Assembly: GCF_027158005.1 (NCBI RefSeq)
Contig: NZ_JAPVLQ010000005.1
Span: 414,689 to 478,688 of the forward strand
Reading direction: 5' to 3'
Origin: Rhodococcus sp. H36-A4
Lineage (GTDB): Bacteria; Actinomycetota; Actinomycetes; Mycobacteriales; Mycobacteriaceae
Length of the DNA: 64,000 nucleotides
The notes beneath the pieces are model-generated. The model saw only the letters and a list, made by a program, of their open reading frames with translations, searched no databases and had not been told where the DNA came from. Position numbers and translations under genes: made by a program. Shown here piece after piece: positions 18,295-27,716 of the stretch; position 1 is the first letter of the stretch, and the number at the start of each line of letters is the position of its first letter.

Positions 18295-19611
18295 CTACTT
18301 GCGTAACCGCTGCTGAAGGTACTCGTTGTCGAACAACCTGTCCGGATCGAACTTGTCACGGATGTCGCAGAAGTCGTCGAAGTGCTCGTACGTTCCGGCG
18401 AACTCCTCGGCCCGAAGCGAGTGCAGCTTTCCCCAGTGCGGCCTGCCGCCGACGCTGCGCGCAATCGCTTCGATCGCGTCGAAGTATTCGCGGTGGTCCA
18501 TGCGGTGATACTGATGGACGGCGATGTACGCGGTGTCTCGGCCGTAGGCTGTCGAGAGCCAGATGTCGTCCCCCGCTGCGAACCGGACCTCGACGGGAAA
18601 CGCGACCGTGACGGTAGAAGACTCCAGCCATCGATTGATTTCGCGCAACACATAGGTCGTCGATTCTGCCGGTATCGCATACTCCATTTCGCGGAACCTG
18701 ACGGTGCGAGAGGACGCGAATACGCGATAGCTACGGTCGGTGAACTCGCGAGAAGACAGTGCCCGCGCAGAGAACTTGTTGACCCGCGGAGTCGCACGGG
18801 GGAACCTGGTCACTGCTCGATTGACGACCTCGAAGACCGTGTTGGACAACAACTCGTCGTCGATGTATGCCCGCACCGATCCGAGTGGGGACAGTGGCGT
18901 GTCTGCCGGTAGCCGCGTGTTTCGCTTGGTCAGCACCCGATCGGTGTGCGGAAACCAATAGAACTCGAAGTGGTCGACGCCGGAGACGGTCTCGTTCAGG
19001 TGCGCAAGCGTTCCGTCGAGCGTCGCGGGTGCCTCGACGGCATGCAGCGCAAAGGCCGGCTCGCAGGCCAAGGTCACCTTCGTGATGATGCCGAGCGCGC
19101 CTAGCCCGACACGGGCGGCGTCGAAGAGGTCTGTATCGAAGGTCGCCGAACAGTTGATCAGCTGCCCGTCGGCGGTGAGTATCTCGAGCGCGCGAACCTG
19201 TGTGGCGATGCCACCGAACCGTGCACCGGTACCGTGGGTACCTGTCGAAATTGCTCCCGCCACGGATTGAGAGTCGATGTCGCCGAGATTGGTCATCGCC
19301 AATCCGAGGTCCCACAGACGAGCCGTCAGCTCCCGCAATCGTGTGCCGGCGAGCACGGTCACCGAGGTGGAGCCATCGGCTTCGGGGACAACAGATTCGA
19401 TTCCGTACAGCATGTCGAGACTGACCTGCACTCCATCGGTCACGGCGACCGAGGTGAACGAATGGCCTGCGCCGACGCATTTGACGCGAAGGCCGCTGTC
19501 GGCTGCCCGCAAAACCACCGACCTCAGCTCGTCGATCGTTCGCGGCGTGAAGTACTCCGCCGGCCGTGCGGTCTGATTGCCGGCCCAATTCGTCCATGTA
19601 TGCCCCGTCAT
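18295..19611 (-). CDS. FAD-linked sugar-lactone oxidase (gulono/arabinono-1,4-lactone type)
   Basis: A 438-residue member of the vanillyl-alcohol-oxidase flavoprotein family, close to mycobacterial Rv1771. The FAD-binding domain has VGAGHSFTSVAV (residues 45-57) and DIDSQSVAGAISTGTHGTG; the C-terminus carries the sugar-lactone oxidase motif as HWGK instead of the usual HWAK. These enzymes oxidise aldonolactones, giving ascorbate-like products. The ATG at 19611 is clear. A TetR gene reads away from its start, 77 bases off, and may control it. Confidence 0.92.
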   Translation of the reverse strand: MTGHTWTNWAGNQTARPAEYFTPRTIDELRSVVLRAADSGLRVKCVGAGHSFTSVAVTDGVQVSLDMLYGIESVVPEADGSTSVTVLAGTRLRELTARLWDLGLAMTNLGDIDSQSVAGAISTGTHGTGARFGGIATQVRALEILTADGQLINCSATFDTDLFDAARVGLGALGIITKVTLACEPAFALHAVEAPATLDGTLAHLNETVSGVDHFEFYWFPHTDRVLTKRNTRLPADTPLSPLGSVRAYIDDELLSNTVFEVVNRAVTRFPRATPRVNKFSARALSSREFTDRSYRVFASSRTVRFREMEYAIPAESTTYVLREINRWLESSTVTVAFPVEVRFAAGDDIWLSTAYGRDTAYIAVHQYHRMDHREYFDAIEAIARSVGGRPHWGKLHSLRAEEFAGTYEHFDDFCDIRDKFDPDRLFDNEYLQQRLRK

Positions 19612-19688
19612 CGCATAACTATGGATCGCACGTCCGACACGGTCAATTTTTCCGACGTACTGCGATGTCTGCGCCTACTATCGTGGGC

Positions 19689-20330
19689 ATGCAGACCCAG
19701 TTGTCGGCAGATTCGCGCCGTGCGCACTTAGTGTTATCTGCGGTGCAACGAGCCGAGCATGTCGGCATCGAGGGGTTGACCGTTCGCGGTGTCGCCGATG
19801 AAGCGGGCGTCACCCAGGCCGCTGTCTATTACTGCTTCGAATCGAAAGAAGCGCTCGTCATTGCCATGGGGGAACGGTTGCTCACCGATGTGACCGGGGC
19901 GTTGCACGGTGCATTCGAACGAGCGGTGAATGCACGTGAACTCACCGGTGTCCGCGGACTTCGCGAACTGGTGCACAGCGGCCTGAGCGGTATCTGGCCG
20001 TTCATCGAGCAGTCCGCGGACCGGCAGCTGCTGTCCTACGAGATCAAGACGTACCTCTTGCGCCACCGCGCACTCGGTTCGGAACAGGCAGCCCAGATCG
20101 CTACCGGTCAGTACCGCATCCGCGACACCGAAGCCCTGGACTTCTTCGAGCGCTGCGCCGCTCATACCGGTATCCGATGGCTCGAGCCACCGGATGCAGT
20201 GGCACGGTTCGGCATGGCCGTCGTCGACGGTATGGTCCTGCGTTGGCTGGTGGATCGAGACGAGATGGCAGTGATCGCGCAGCTCGATGAACTGTCCGCC
20301 CTGATAGCAGCCAAGGCCGTCGATCTGTGA
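19689..20330 (+). CDS. TetR-family transcriptional regulator
   Basis: A 213-residue regulator. The N-terminal helix-turn-helix reads GVADEAGVTQAAVYYCFESK (residues 35-55), preceded by the usual recognition-helix pattern, and the C-terminal helices form a variable ligand pocket. ATG 19689 gives the standard distance from start to helix-turn-helix; ATG 19665 is the alternative. Divergent orientation to the lactone oxidase suggests local control, and the PLP enzyme lies downstream on the same strand. Confidence 0.88.
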   Translation: MQTQLSADSRRAHLVLSAVQRAEHVGIEGLTVRGVADEAGVTQAAVYYCFESKEALVIAMGERLLTDVTGALHGAFERAVNARELTGVRGLRELVHSGLSGIWPFIEQSADRQLLSYEIKTYLLRHRALGSEQAAQIATGQYRIRDTEALDFFERCAAHTGIRWLEPPDAVARFGMAVVDGMVLRWLVDRDEMAVIAQLDELSALIAAKAVDL

Positions 20331-20425
20331 CGGTTGCTGGGCGATGGTGTGCTCCCGATGCTTGACTGACAACCCCCGCAGTATCGATCGCACAGTAGCG
20401 ATTAGACGAAAAGGAAACCAGCTCA

Positions 20426-21733
20426 GTGACGTCACTTCTCGGTCGGATCACCGATGACTCAGCCACACGCGATAACGCCACATCTGACGCGGCCCTCGAC
20501 CGTATTGCTTCGGCCACCAAGGACCTGGAACCACCTTTCGCTGCCGTGGACTCGGTTGCATTGGACTTCAACGCGTCCGAGTTGATACGGCGCAGCAATG
20601 CACTACCGGTTCGGGTCGCCAGCAAGTCGGTGCGATCGCGAGCGATACTCGGCCGTGTCCTCGGAAGGGATCGGGTTGCCGAATCCACGACTGGGTCGAA
20701 TGCGGCTCCTGGGCAAGGGTTTCAGGGAATCATGGCGTACTCGACGGCGGAAGCGCTGTGGCTCGCAGGCGCCGGTGATCAGCACGGAACCGATGGCGTC
20801 GAGGACATCCTCATGGGATATCCGAGCGTCGATACCCAATCACTGGCCGCGATCACCCGTGATCCGGTGCTGTCTTCACGCATCACTCTGATGGTCGACG
20901 ACGTCGCCCATCTCGACATCATTCGGGCCGCAGCCGGTTCCGATCGACTCGCGCCGCGCATCTGTATCGATGTCGATGCTTCGCTGCGGATCGGTCCCGC
21001 CCACATCGGGGTGAGGCGTTCGCCGCTACGTGAGCCGGCGCAGGTCGCCGAATTCGCACGCATCGCGCAGGCACGAGGCTTCCACGTCGTCGGAGTGATG
21101 TTCTACGAAGCCCAGATCGCGGGGTTGCCGGACTCGAACCCGGCTGTCGAGCTGATCAAGCGACTATCGGCATCGGAGCTTCTGGTGCGGCGCCAGGCAG
21201 TGGTCAGCGCAGTGACCGACGTTGTCGGGCCATTGGAAATCGTCAATGGTGGTGGCACCGGTTCACTCGAGGTGACCTCTGCAGACCCCGTCGTCACCGA
21301 GGTCACCGCCGGATCGGGGCTTTTCCTGCCCGCTCTGTTCGACCGCTACAAGGCTTTTCCGTCGAATCCGGCCTTGTACTTCGCGTTGCCGGTTCTCCGC
21401 AAGCCCACCGCGTCGATCGCGACGGCTTTCGGCGGCGGGTACATTGCCTCGGGTCCGGTGTCGGCTACGAGAGTGCCGTTACCCGTTGGGTTCTCGAACG
21501 CGGTGCGCGGTGTGACGCGCGGCGGATTGAAGCTGATCCGAAACGAAGGTGCAGGCGAGGTTCAAACGCCGCTGCGTGGTGCCGAATCGGTCGGGATCGG
21601 TGACCGAATCTGGTTCCGTCACGCAAAGGCAGGTGAAGTGTGCGAGCGCTTCGACACGCTCTACGTCATCGACGCAGACGGTGGACGGACGGCGGTTCCG
21701 ACCTACCGAGGAGAGTCGAAGAACTTCGGCTAG
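20426..21733 (+). CDS. PLP-dependent alanine-racemase-like / D-threonine aldolase family protein
   Basis: A 435-residue protein whose N-terminal domain is a PLP-binding alanine-racemase barrel: the presumed Schiff-base lysine is in PVRVASKSVRS (near residue 67), with the phosphate-binding segment VNGGGTGS further on (near 275). The C-terminal domain (340-435) is beta-rich. Such proteins act as D-amino-acid deaminases, aldolases or racemases. It resembles mycobacterial Rv1769, which lies close to the lactone oxidase Rv1771 there, as here. GTG 20426 is preceded by AAGGAAAC. Its TAG shares CTAG with the stop of the convergent nuclease gene. Confidence 0.82.
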   Translation: MTSLLGRITDDSATRDNATSDAALDRIASATKDLEPPFAAVDSVALDFNASELIRRSNALPVRVASKSVRSRAILGRVLGRDRVAESTTGSNAAPGQGFQGIMAYSTAEALWLAGAGDQHGTDGVEDILMGYPSVDTQSLAAITRDPVLSSRITLMVDDVAHLDIIRAAAGSDRLAPRICIDVDASLRIGPAHIGVRRSPLREPAQVAEFARIAQARGFHVVGVMFYEAQIAGLPDSNPAVELIKRLSASELLVRRQAVVSAVTDVVGPLEIVNGGGTGSLEVTSADPVVTEVTAGSGLFLPALFDRYKAFPSNPALYFALPVLRKPTASIATAFGGGYIASGPVSATRVPLPVGFSNAVRGVTRGGLKLIRNEGAGEVQTPLRGAESVGIGDRIWFRHAKAGEVCERFDTLYVIDADGGRTAVPTYRGESKNFG

Positions 21734-24700
21734 TCACGCCCGCTATTGCCACACCCGCTATTGCCACGCCCGCGGTTGCTCAGTGCCATGAAGGTTCCCA
21801 ATGTGACGAGCCCGTCGGGGGTTGTGGGGAGGTGCTGAGTGAGGCTGCGGGACCGGATGAGAAATGCGGCCCACTGGCCACGCGAGATTGCCACGTTCAG
21901 TCTGTTGCGTGAGAGCAGAAATCCCATTCCGCGGGGGACGTCGTCGACGGAGGAGGCCGCCATCGAGACGAGGACCACCGGAGCCTGACGACCCTGAATT
22001 TTGTCGACGGTTCCCACCAGAACCTCGTCGAGACCGACCTCTGCGAGATGGGCGAGGATGACAGCGACCTGCGCGTTGTATGCGGCGACAACGAGAAAAT
22101 CGGATGCAGCGAGCGCTCGGGTCCCCTCGAACGAGCCAGGGTCCGTCCACCCGCTGCCGATCAGTCCCTGAATACGAGAGATGATCTCAGCGGCTTCTTC
22201 CGGCGAGCCCGTCGAGTTCCCGTCATGATCGACGAGGACGGTGTGCAGGCCGGGGGGGAGTCCGTCGAGGTTTCTTGCCTCGGTCACCTCGCGGTTCGAC
22301 TCGAGGCGCCCCTCGTACGCCAGTGCCGACACCGGCGCGCACAGCGCGGGGTGCATACGCCACGTGGTGGCCAGGAAGTAACCGCGATCGGCAGGAAGGG
22401 CGCCGTGTCCGGCAGCGAGCCAGCCTAGCGCCGATCGGTCGACGGGTTCGGGGTGGGTTCCCTGGCTTACCTGGGGTAGTTGTTGCGGATCGCCCAGCAG
22501 CAACAGATTTCGAGCTGCACCGGCGACGGCGATGGTATTGGCAAGTGAGAATTGGCCGGCCTCGTCGATTACGAGGAGATCGAGCGACCCAGGCACTACA
22601 CGGGTGGAATGCGAGAAGTCCCACGCCGTCCCGCCGATGACGCAGCCGCGATCTGCGTCGGCGACGAAACCCGGGTACTCGGTTTCCTTCAGTACGGTCT
22701 GTTCGGTCGGTGCTTTCTTGCCGACGGACCGGGCATCGACTCCTGCCTGGACGACGGTGGCGAGGAGATTGTCGACCACCATGTGTGATTGTCCGACAAC
22801 TCCGATGCGCCAATGATGCTCGCGCACAAGGTGGGCTATCACCCGGGATGCGGTGTAGGTTTTTCCGGTTCCGGGCGGGCCTTGAACTGCAAGGTACGAG
22901 TGGTCGAGGTCGAGAAGCGCTGCAGTGATGGCCGAGGCATAGTCGTTGCCGTCTACGGGTGGAAGCGGATTGCCCGATGTGGTTCGAGGTGGTGACAGCG
23001 TCATCAGGTCTGCAACGGGGGTCAGTGGCAGATCGGGCAGTGTGTCGTCGACCTCGGTGGCGGCGGTCTCGATCGCGGACTCGAGGCTTGCAGTGGGTAC
23101 GGGTCGGTCCGGAGCTGTCGCGATCGGAGGGTCGAAATACGGCTCGGTGTCCGCTCGCAGTGATTCCTCGACGATGACGGCATCTCGGGTGCCGTCGAAC
23201 CCGACGTCGACGATCTTCGCCATGGACGAACCACGATGGGTCGGGTGCAGCTTGTCCAACCCCTCGGGTGACGGATTGTCGTACAGCAATCTGACCGTAT
23301 GGCCCACTCCGCCGATGACGCCATTGGACAGTTCACCGACGAGTCTCAGTTTTCTACGTAGAACTCGTTGGCGTGGCGCGGTTTTCATCCAATCGTGGAG
23401 AACCTCCACGTGATCGATCTTCATGACGTCGGCGGCGTCGGCCCACTCGTCGACAGGGTCGGTCAGTCTGTCGAAGTGTGCCCACCAGAAAGGCTTGCGT
23501 TCGCGTCGGTGGAAGCCGACGGCGCCCGCGTACATGGCAACAGCCTGCTGAGCAGGCGTTCGATTCCAGGGCAGGCCTACGTACTCGCCGAGTGAGATTT
23601 CGAGTGGGGTTGCAGTGTCTTCCCTTTCGACGACCGGTTCGTTCGGCTTGCGGGGGGTTACCCCGGCGTCGAATGCCCTGGCGAGAAGCCAATTTCGGAG
23701 CTCGATCGTCGAGACACAGTCCGTCCGGTTGTACTCGGCGATCTCGTTCAGCAGTTCCGCCGCCGCTGCATCCTCGCCTGCATCGCGGAACTCGCACCAG
23801 TGTGCGTACTCGACGATCGATGCAGCCGCATTCGTGACGTCTCCCGATCTGTCCTCGGGCATGTACAGCGGTTCGAGCTTCTTGATGCTGTAGGACCTGG
23901 CACCGATGCGGACCGACTTGCGGACGATCGGATACAGATCCACGAGGACCTCGTGCCGCAGCAGGTCGTCCACGACGTCCTCGCCGACGCCGTACCTGCC
24001 TGCGAGCCGAAGTAGCGCAGTCTTCTCGTACGGGGCGTAGTGGTAAACGTGCATGTTCGGGTACTCGACGCGTCGGGCCGTGACGTAGGCGAGAAAATCG
24101 ATCAGAGCCTGACGTTCCTGGTTGCGATCGTGTGCCCAGAACGGCTCGAACGACAAATCCGTGTTCAGAACACCGAAGAGGTACTCCAGACCCCAGTCGT
24201 TCGGATGTGCCGGATCGGCCCAGAGCGGGTCGCCTTCGAAGTCGAAGAAGATGTCACCGGGGTCCGGTTCTGGGATCGAACCGAGACCCCGAGCGTCGAA
24301 GATGTCGAATTCGGCGGCGCCGGTGCGCTCCTGACGCACCTGCAGTGCGGCCTGTGCCCGCAGACTTGTCGATGTTCTGTCCGACATGCCGTCCACTGGA
24401 TCGGCCGAGGCCGCAAGCTCTTCGATCGTCGAGATGCCTGCGTCGATCAGTCGCTCGCGCGCCGAACTGCGCATACCCGCAACAAGAATCAGGTCTCGGT
24501 GTTCCTCGACCTGCACCGAGCAGGTATCGCACCGGCCGCACGCGGAATATTTCGGATCTGCCCACCCGACGGCGGTCCCCTCCGCCTGATGTTCGTCGAG
24601 TATGCGTTGGAGGTTCTCGCGGGACTGCCGATAGACGGCGAGTATTTCGGTGAGGGTGTGGCTCGAAGTGCTGCCGTCGCCGAGCATCAGATGCACGTGA

Positions 24701-25194
24701 TCGGACGGCAAAATTCCACCGCGCTGCAGTGAGTCTGCGTACGCCGCCAACTGAAGTAGTGCAGGAACCTTTGCATGACGAGACAATTTGGTGTCGTAGA
24801 CGCCGTAGCGGTCCCCGTCGGCAACCAGGAAGTCGCAGAATCCGAGGAATCGGCCGTCGAAGAAGGTTGCCTGATAGAGCACTGGGGTGCGGGAGGTCAA
24901 CGCTGTGAACGTCGACCAGTCGGCGTCGGCGAGTTCTTGCCGGGTGCGGCCGGGCCTTTCCATCGTCAGCACTCCGCCCGGGAACTGTTCTTCGAACCGT
25001 GCCAACTGGGTGCGCTCGTGTGCCAGGCCGAGTGCTGATGTTCGCTCCAGCATCGGGTCGGGTTCGGCGGCAATACGCGGCACGAGCCCGTTCAAGCTGT
25101 CGAGTTTTCGTAGCAGACCGAACTCGCAGGACGCGGCCGCCGCGAGATCGCTGGCGCTGTAAATTACCTGATCGTCCAAGAGGAACACGCGCAT
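21730..25194 (-). CDS. TM0106-type RecB-like nuclease fused to SF1 helicase
   Basis: A 1154-residue DNA-processing protein in three parts. Residues 1-230 form a RecB/Cas4-like nuclease with YDTKLSRH near 133 and one N-terminal plus three C-terminal cysteines (C23, C219, C222, C225), the pattern of Fe-S nucleases. Residues about 310-510 hold an RNase H-like domain (DIFFDFEGDP and EYNRTDCVS). The rest is an SF1 helicase: GPPGTGKTYTASR near 770, LVIDEAGQFSLAN, GDPQQLPQVSQG, a conserved VDKIQG and NVAISRG. ATG 25194 is chosen because the upstream residues are not family-like. The family's biological role is not established. The last codons contain a threefold 15-bp repeat. Confidence 0.88.
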   Translation of the reverse strand: MRVFLLDDQVIYSASDLAAAASCEFGLLRKLDSLNGLVPRIAAEPDPMLERTSALGLAHERTQLARFEEQFPGGVLTMERPGRTRQELADADWSTFTALTSRTPVLYQATFFDGRFLGFCDFLVADGDRYGVYDTKLSRHAKVPALLQLAAYADSLQRGGILPSDHVHLMLGDGSTSSHTLTEILAVYRQSRENLQRILDEHQAEGTAVGWADPKYSACGRCDTCSVQVEEHRDLILVAGMRSSARERLIDAGISTIEELAASADPVDGMSDRTSTSLRAQAALQVRQERTGAAEFDIFDARGLGSIPEPDPGDIFFDFEGDPLWADPAHPNDWGLEYLFGVLNTDLSFEPFWAHDRNQERQALIDFLAYVTARRVEYPNMHVYHYAPYEKTALLRLAGRYGVGEDVVDDLLRHEVLVDLYPIVRKSVRIGARSYSIKKLEPLYMPEDRSGDVTNAAASIVEYAHWCEFRDAGEDAAAAELLNEIAEYNRTDCVSTIELRNWLLARAFDAGVTPRKPNEPVVEREDTATPLEISLGEYVGLPWNRTPAQQAVAMYAGAVGFHRRERKPFWWAHFDRLTDPVDEWADAADVMKIDHVEVLHDWMKTAPRQRVLRRKLRLVGELSNGVIGGVGHTVRLLYDNPSPEGLDKLHPTHRGSSMAKIVDVGFDGTRDAVIVEESLRADTEPYFDPPIATAPDRPVPTASLESAIETAATEVDDTLPDLPLTPVADLMTLSPPRTTSGNPLPPVDGNDYASAITAALLDLDHSYLAVQGPPGTGKTYTASRVIAHLVREHHWRIGVVGQSHMVVDNLLATVVQAGVDARSVGKKAPTEQTVLKETEYPGFVADADRGCVIGGTAWDFSHSTRVVPGSLDLLVIDEAGQFSLANTIAVAGAARNLLLLGDPQQLPQVSQGTHPEPVDRSALGWLAAGHGALPADRGYFLATTWRMHPALCAPVSALAYEGRLESNREVTEARNLDGLPPGLHTVLVDHDGNSTGSPEEAAEIISRIQGLIGSGWTDPGSFEGTRALAASDFLVVAAYNAQVAVILAHLAEVGLDEVLVGTVDKIQGRQAPVVLVSMAASSVDDVPRGMGFLLSRNRLNVAISRGQWAAFLIRSRSLTQHLPTTPDGLVTLGTFMALSNRGRGNSGCGNSGRD
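21736..21780. repeat. Three tandem 15-bp repeats at the 3' end of the nuclease/helicase gene
   Basis: Copies are 21736-21750, 21751-21765 and 21766-21780, differing by at most three bases. Fifteen is a multiple of three, so on the minus strand they encode repeated Gly/Asn/Arg-rich residues at the extreme C-terminus (GRGNSGCGNSGRD). Confidence 0.85.
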
Positions 25195-25244
25195 AACTGT
25201 AGGGGAATGCACCGACACGGAAGCGAAACAGGCAAGATGGTCGA

Positions 25245-25874
25245 ATGCCGTTTTTCGAGGGAGCCACCGGTGCCGTTCATTACCGATCATGGACGACGGC
25301 ACACCCCCGTCTCATCGTGGTGTTCCTCCACGGGTTGGGACAGAACAGCGGCCACTACCATCGGTTCGCGCGGGTGATGAATGGTCGCGACATCGATGTA
25401 TGGGCCATCGACCACGTCGGCCACGGGCTCACCGAGGGCGAGCTTTCCGATGCGTCGCAGATCGAAGGTCTTGCCGATAACGCCCTTCAGCTCGCAGCGA
25501 TCGCGCAGTCCGAGCGTGACGGCATCCCGCTTGCCCTGATGGGGCATTCGTTGGGCGCGGCAACCGCGATTGCTGCTCTTGACAAGGATTCGAGCCGATT
25601 CACTTCGGCGGTGTTGTGTGCGACCCCGAAGTCGGTTGTCGGTGCAGCCGTCGCTGATCTACGCAGTTCGACTGTGCCACTGCTGGCGCTGCACGGCATG
25701 GACGACCGGATGGCGTCGATAGACGCTGTCCGCACGTGGATTCCATCGGTACCGGGTGCTCAGCTGAAGGAGTATGAGAACGCCGGTCATGATCTGTTGC
25801 ACGAGAAGATCCACCGGACCGTCTCGCTCGACGCTGCCGAGTTCATGCTCGGGTGTATAGACACAGGTGTATAG
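25245..25874 (+). CDS. Alpha/beta hydrolase (monoacylglycerol-lipase-like)
   Basis: A 209-residue serine hydrolase. The oxyanion motif VFLHGLGQNSGHYHRF, nucleophile elbow GHSLGAATA (Ser near residue 102), acid in LHGMDDRM and histidine in ENAGHDLLHE are all present, which is the lysophospholipase/monoacylglycerol lipase arrangement. It is short for that family because the cap domain is reduced. The frame ends at a TAG inside a 14-bp tandem duplication, which seems to have shortened the C-terminus. It is divergent from the nuclease gene, 50 bases away. Confidence 0.88.
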   Translation: MPFFEGATGAVHYRSWTTAHPRLIVVFLHGLGQNSGHYHRFARVMNGRDIDVWAIDHVGHGLTEGELSDASQIEGLADNALQLAAIAQSERDGIPLALMGHSLGAATAIAALDKDSSRFTSAVLCATPKSVVGAAVADLRSSTVPLLALHGMDDRMASIDAVRTWIPSVPGAQLKEYENAGHDLLHEKIHRTVSLDAAEFMLGCIDTGV

Positions 25875-25880
25875 ACACAG
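25853..25880. repeat. Exact 14-bp tandem duplication at the hydrolase stop codon
   Basis: GTGTATAGACACAG occurs twice without change (25853-25866 and 25867-25880). The TAG stop of the hydrolase lies in the second copy. As 14 is not a multiple of three, removing one copy would shift the frame and extend the protein by about a dozen residues. Confidence 0.95.
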
Positions 25881-25921
25881 GTGTGACGTGCATGCCCGAA
25901 CAGCAGACATGCACGTCACAC
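25881..25921. terminator. Bidirectional hairpin terminator between hydrolase and fadD
   Basis: A perfect 14-bp stem (arms 25881-25894 and 25908-25921) with a 13-base loop, lying between two convergent genes, seven bases beyond the hydrolase stop and eight before the fadD stop. No T-tract is present, as is usual in actinomycetes. Confidence 0.9.
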
Positions 25922-25928
25922 GGGTGAG

Positions 25929-27716
25929 TCAGCTGTAGATCGACTCGATGACCGAGCTGCGCTCCTGGTGGATGATGTTCCGCTTGAGCTTGAGCGTCGG
26001 TGTCAACTCTCCGGTCTCCACCGTGAAGTCGTGCTCGAGGATCTTGTACTTCTTGATCTGCTCGGGCTTGGAGACCTTCTTGTTTGCTTCGGCGACGGCC
26101 TTGTCGATCTCGGCAACGAGATCGACGTGGGTCGACAGTTCCGCGAAGACAATGGTCTCGGACAGTCCGTGGCGTTGCTTCCAGCCGGGCAGTGACTCGG
26201 GATCGAGGGTGATCAGCGCTCCGATGAAGGGCTTGGCGTCACCGACGACGAGGGTTTGACTGATGAGTGCATGCGCGCGCAGTGCGTCCTCGAGTACCGC
26301 GGGTGCAACGTTCTTGCCGCCCGCAGTGACGATGATTTCCTTCTTGCGGCCGGTGATGGAGACATAACCGTCCTGATCGATGGAGGCGAGGTCCCCGGTG
26401 TGGAACCACCCGTCGACGATGGACTCGGCGGTGGCTTTGTCGTTGTGCCAGTAGCCGCTGAAGACGACTGGTCCTTTGAGGAGTAGTTCGCCGTCCTCGG
26501 CGACCTTGACCGCGTGACCGTTGATCGGCTTGCCGACCGTGCCCACGCGCTGCTCCGGCGTTGTGTTGACGGTGACCGCCGCGCTGGTCTCGGTGAGGCC
26601 GTAGCCCTCGTACACGGGGACGCCGATGCCGCGGAAGAAGTGACCGAGACGTGCGCCGAGGGGTCCGCCGCCCGAGACAGCTCGCACACATTTGCCGCCG
26701 AGGGCCGCACGCAACTTGGAGTAGACGAGCTTGTCGAACAGTGCGTGCTTGAGATTGAGGACGAGACCGGCACCGCCCTTTTCCTTGGCCTCGCTCCACT
26801 CGATCGCGGTCGCGGCGGCCTTGTCGAAGATTCCGCCCTTACCGCCGTCGTGCGCCTTCTGCTTGGCGGAGTTGTAGACCTTCTCGAACACGCGTGGTAC
26901 CGACAGGATGAAATCCGGCTGGAATACGGCGAACTGGTCGACGAGGGTTGTTACGTCGGCTGTGTGACCGACGGTCACCTTGGACTCGAACGAGCCGAAG
27001 GAGATCGCCCGCGCGAACACGTGCGCCATCGGCAAAAACATGAGTGTTCGGTTGCCCTCCTTCATCGAATCGCCCAGCGCCAGCTTCACGGCCTCCACCT
27101 CGGCGTAGAAGTTGGAGTGCGTCAGCTGAACGCCCTTGGGACGGCCGGTGGTGCCGGAGGTGTAGATCAACGTCGCCGGCGAGGATGCCACTACCTGCTT
27201 GCGACGGGTGTGCAGTTCTTCATCGGTGACCGCTGCGCCGCGCTTGGTCAGTTCTTCGACGGCGCCGCCGTCGATCTGCAGTACCTCGCGCAGGTCGGCG
27301 GCACCCTCGGTGACCTCTTTCAAGGCCTCGGCATGTGCCTGGGATTCGATGAACAGGATCTTGGTAGCGGAATCTTCGAGGATCCACTGAGCCTGATCGG
27401 GTGAGGATGTCTCGTAGATTGCGACCGTGCACCCGCCTGCGGTCCAGATTGCGTAGTCGAGGAGAACCCACTCGTAACGAGTTGCGGACAGGATGGCGAT
27501 GCGATCGCCCAGTTCGACTCCGGAGGCAATGAGCCCCTTGGCGACTGCAGACACTTCCTTGGCGAACTGAGCTGCGGTGACGTCGGTCCAGGAACCGTTC
27601 TGCATCCTCACGAACGGTACGAGGTTCGGGGACTCCTTTTCGTACCGGAACACCGAATCGGCCATGGACGCGTCGTCGGGAATGGTGAATGACGCGGGTA
27701 CAGAATATTCTCGCAC
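25929..27716 (-). CDS. Long-chain acyl-CoA synthetase (FadD15-like)
   Basis: A 595-residue AMP-dependent ligase activating long-chain fatty acids to acyl-CoA. The P-loop is LIYTSGTTGRPKGVQLTHSN, with EGYGLTETSAAVTVNT and the C-terminal TGDLASIDQDGYVSITGRKKEIIVTAGGKNVAP, all in standard order. N-terminal REYSVPASFTIPDD closely matches mycobacterial FadD15. The GTG at 27716 is chosen because GGAGGGG sits six bases before it; the longer frame starts further upstream without a site. A 301-bp divergent region separates it from the RNA helicase. Confidence 0.95.
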   Translation of the reverse strand: MREYSVPASFTIPDDASMADSVFRYEKESPNLVPFVRMQNGSWTDVTAAQFAKEVSAVAKGLIASGVELGDRIAILSATRYEWVLLDYAIWTAGGCTVAIYETSSPDQAQWILEDSATKILFIESQAHAEALKEVTEGAADLREVLQIDGGAVEELTKRGAAVTDEELHTRRKQVVASSPATLIYTSGTTGRPKGVQLTHSNFYAEVEAVKLALGDSMKEGNRTLMFLPMAHVFARAISFGSFESKVTVGHTADVTTLVDQFAVFQPDFILSVPRVFEKVYNSAKQKAHDGGKGGIFDKAAATAIEWSEAKEKGGAGLVLNLKHALFDKLVYSKLRAALGGKCVRAVSGGGPLGARLGHFFRGIGVPVYEGYGLTETSAAVTVNTTPEQRVGTVGKPINGHAVKVAEDGELLLKGPVVFSGYWHNDKATAESIVDGWFHTGDLASIDQDGYVSITGRKKEIIVTAGGKNVAPAVLEDALRAHALISQTLVVGDAKPFIGALITLDPESLPGWKQRHGLSETIVFAELSTHVDLVAEIDKAVAEANKKVSKPEQIKKYKILEHDFTVETGELTPTLKLKRNIIHQERSSVIESIYS

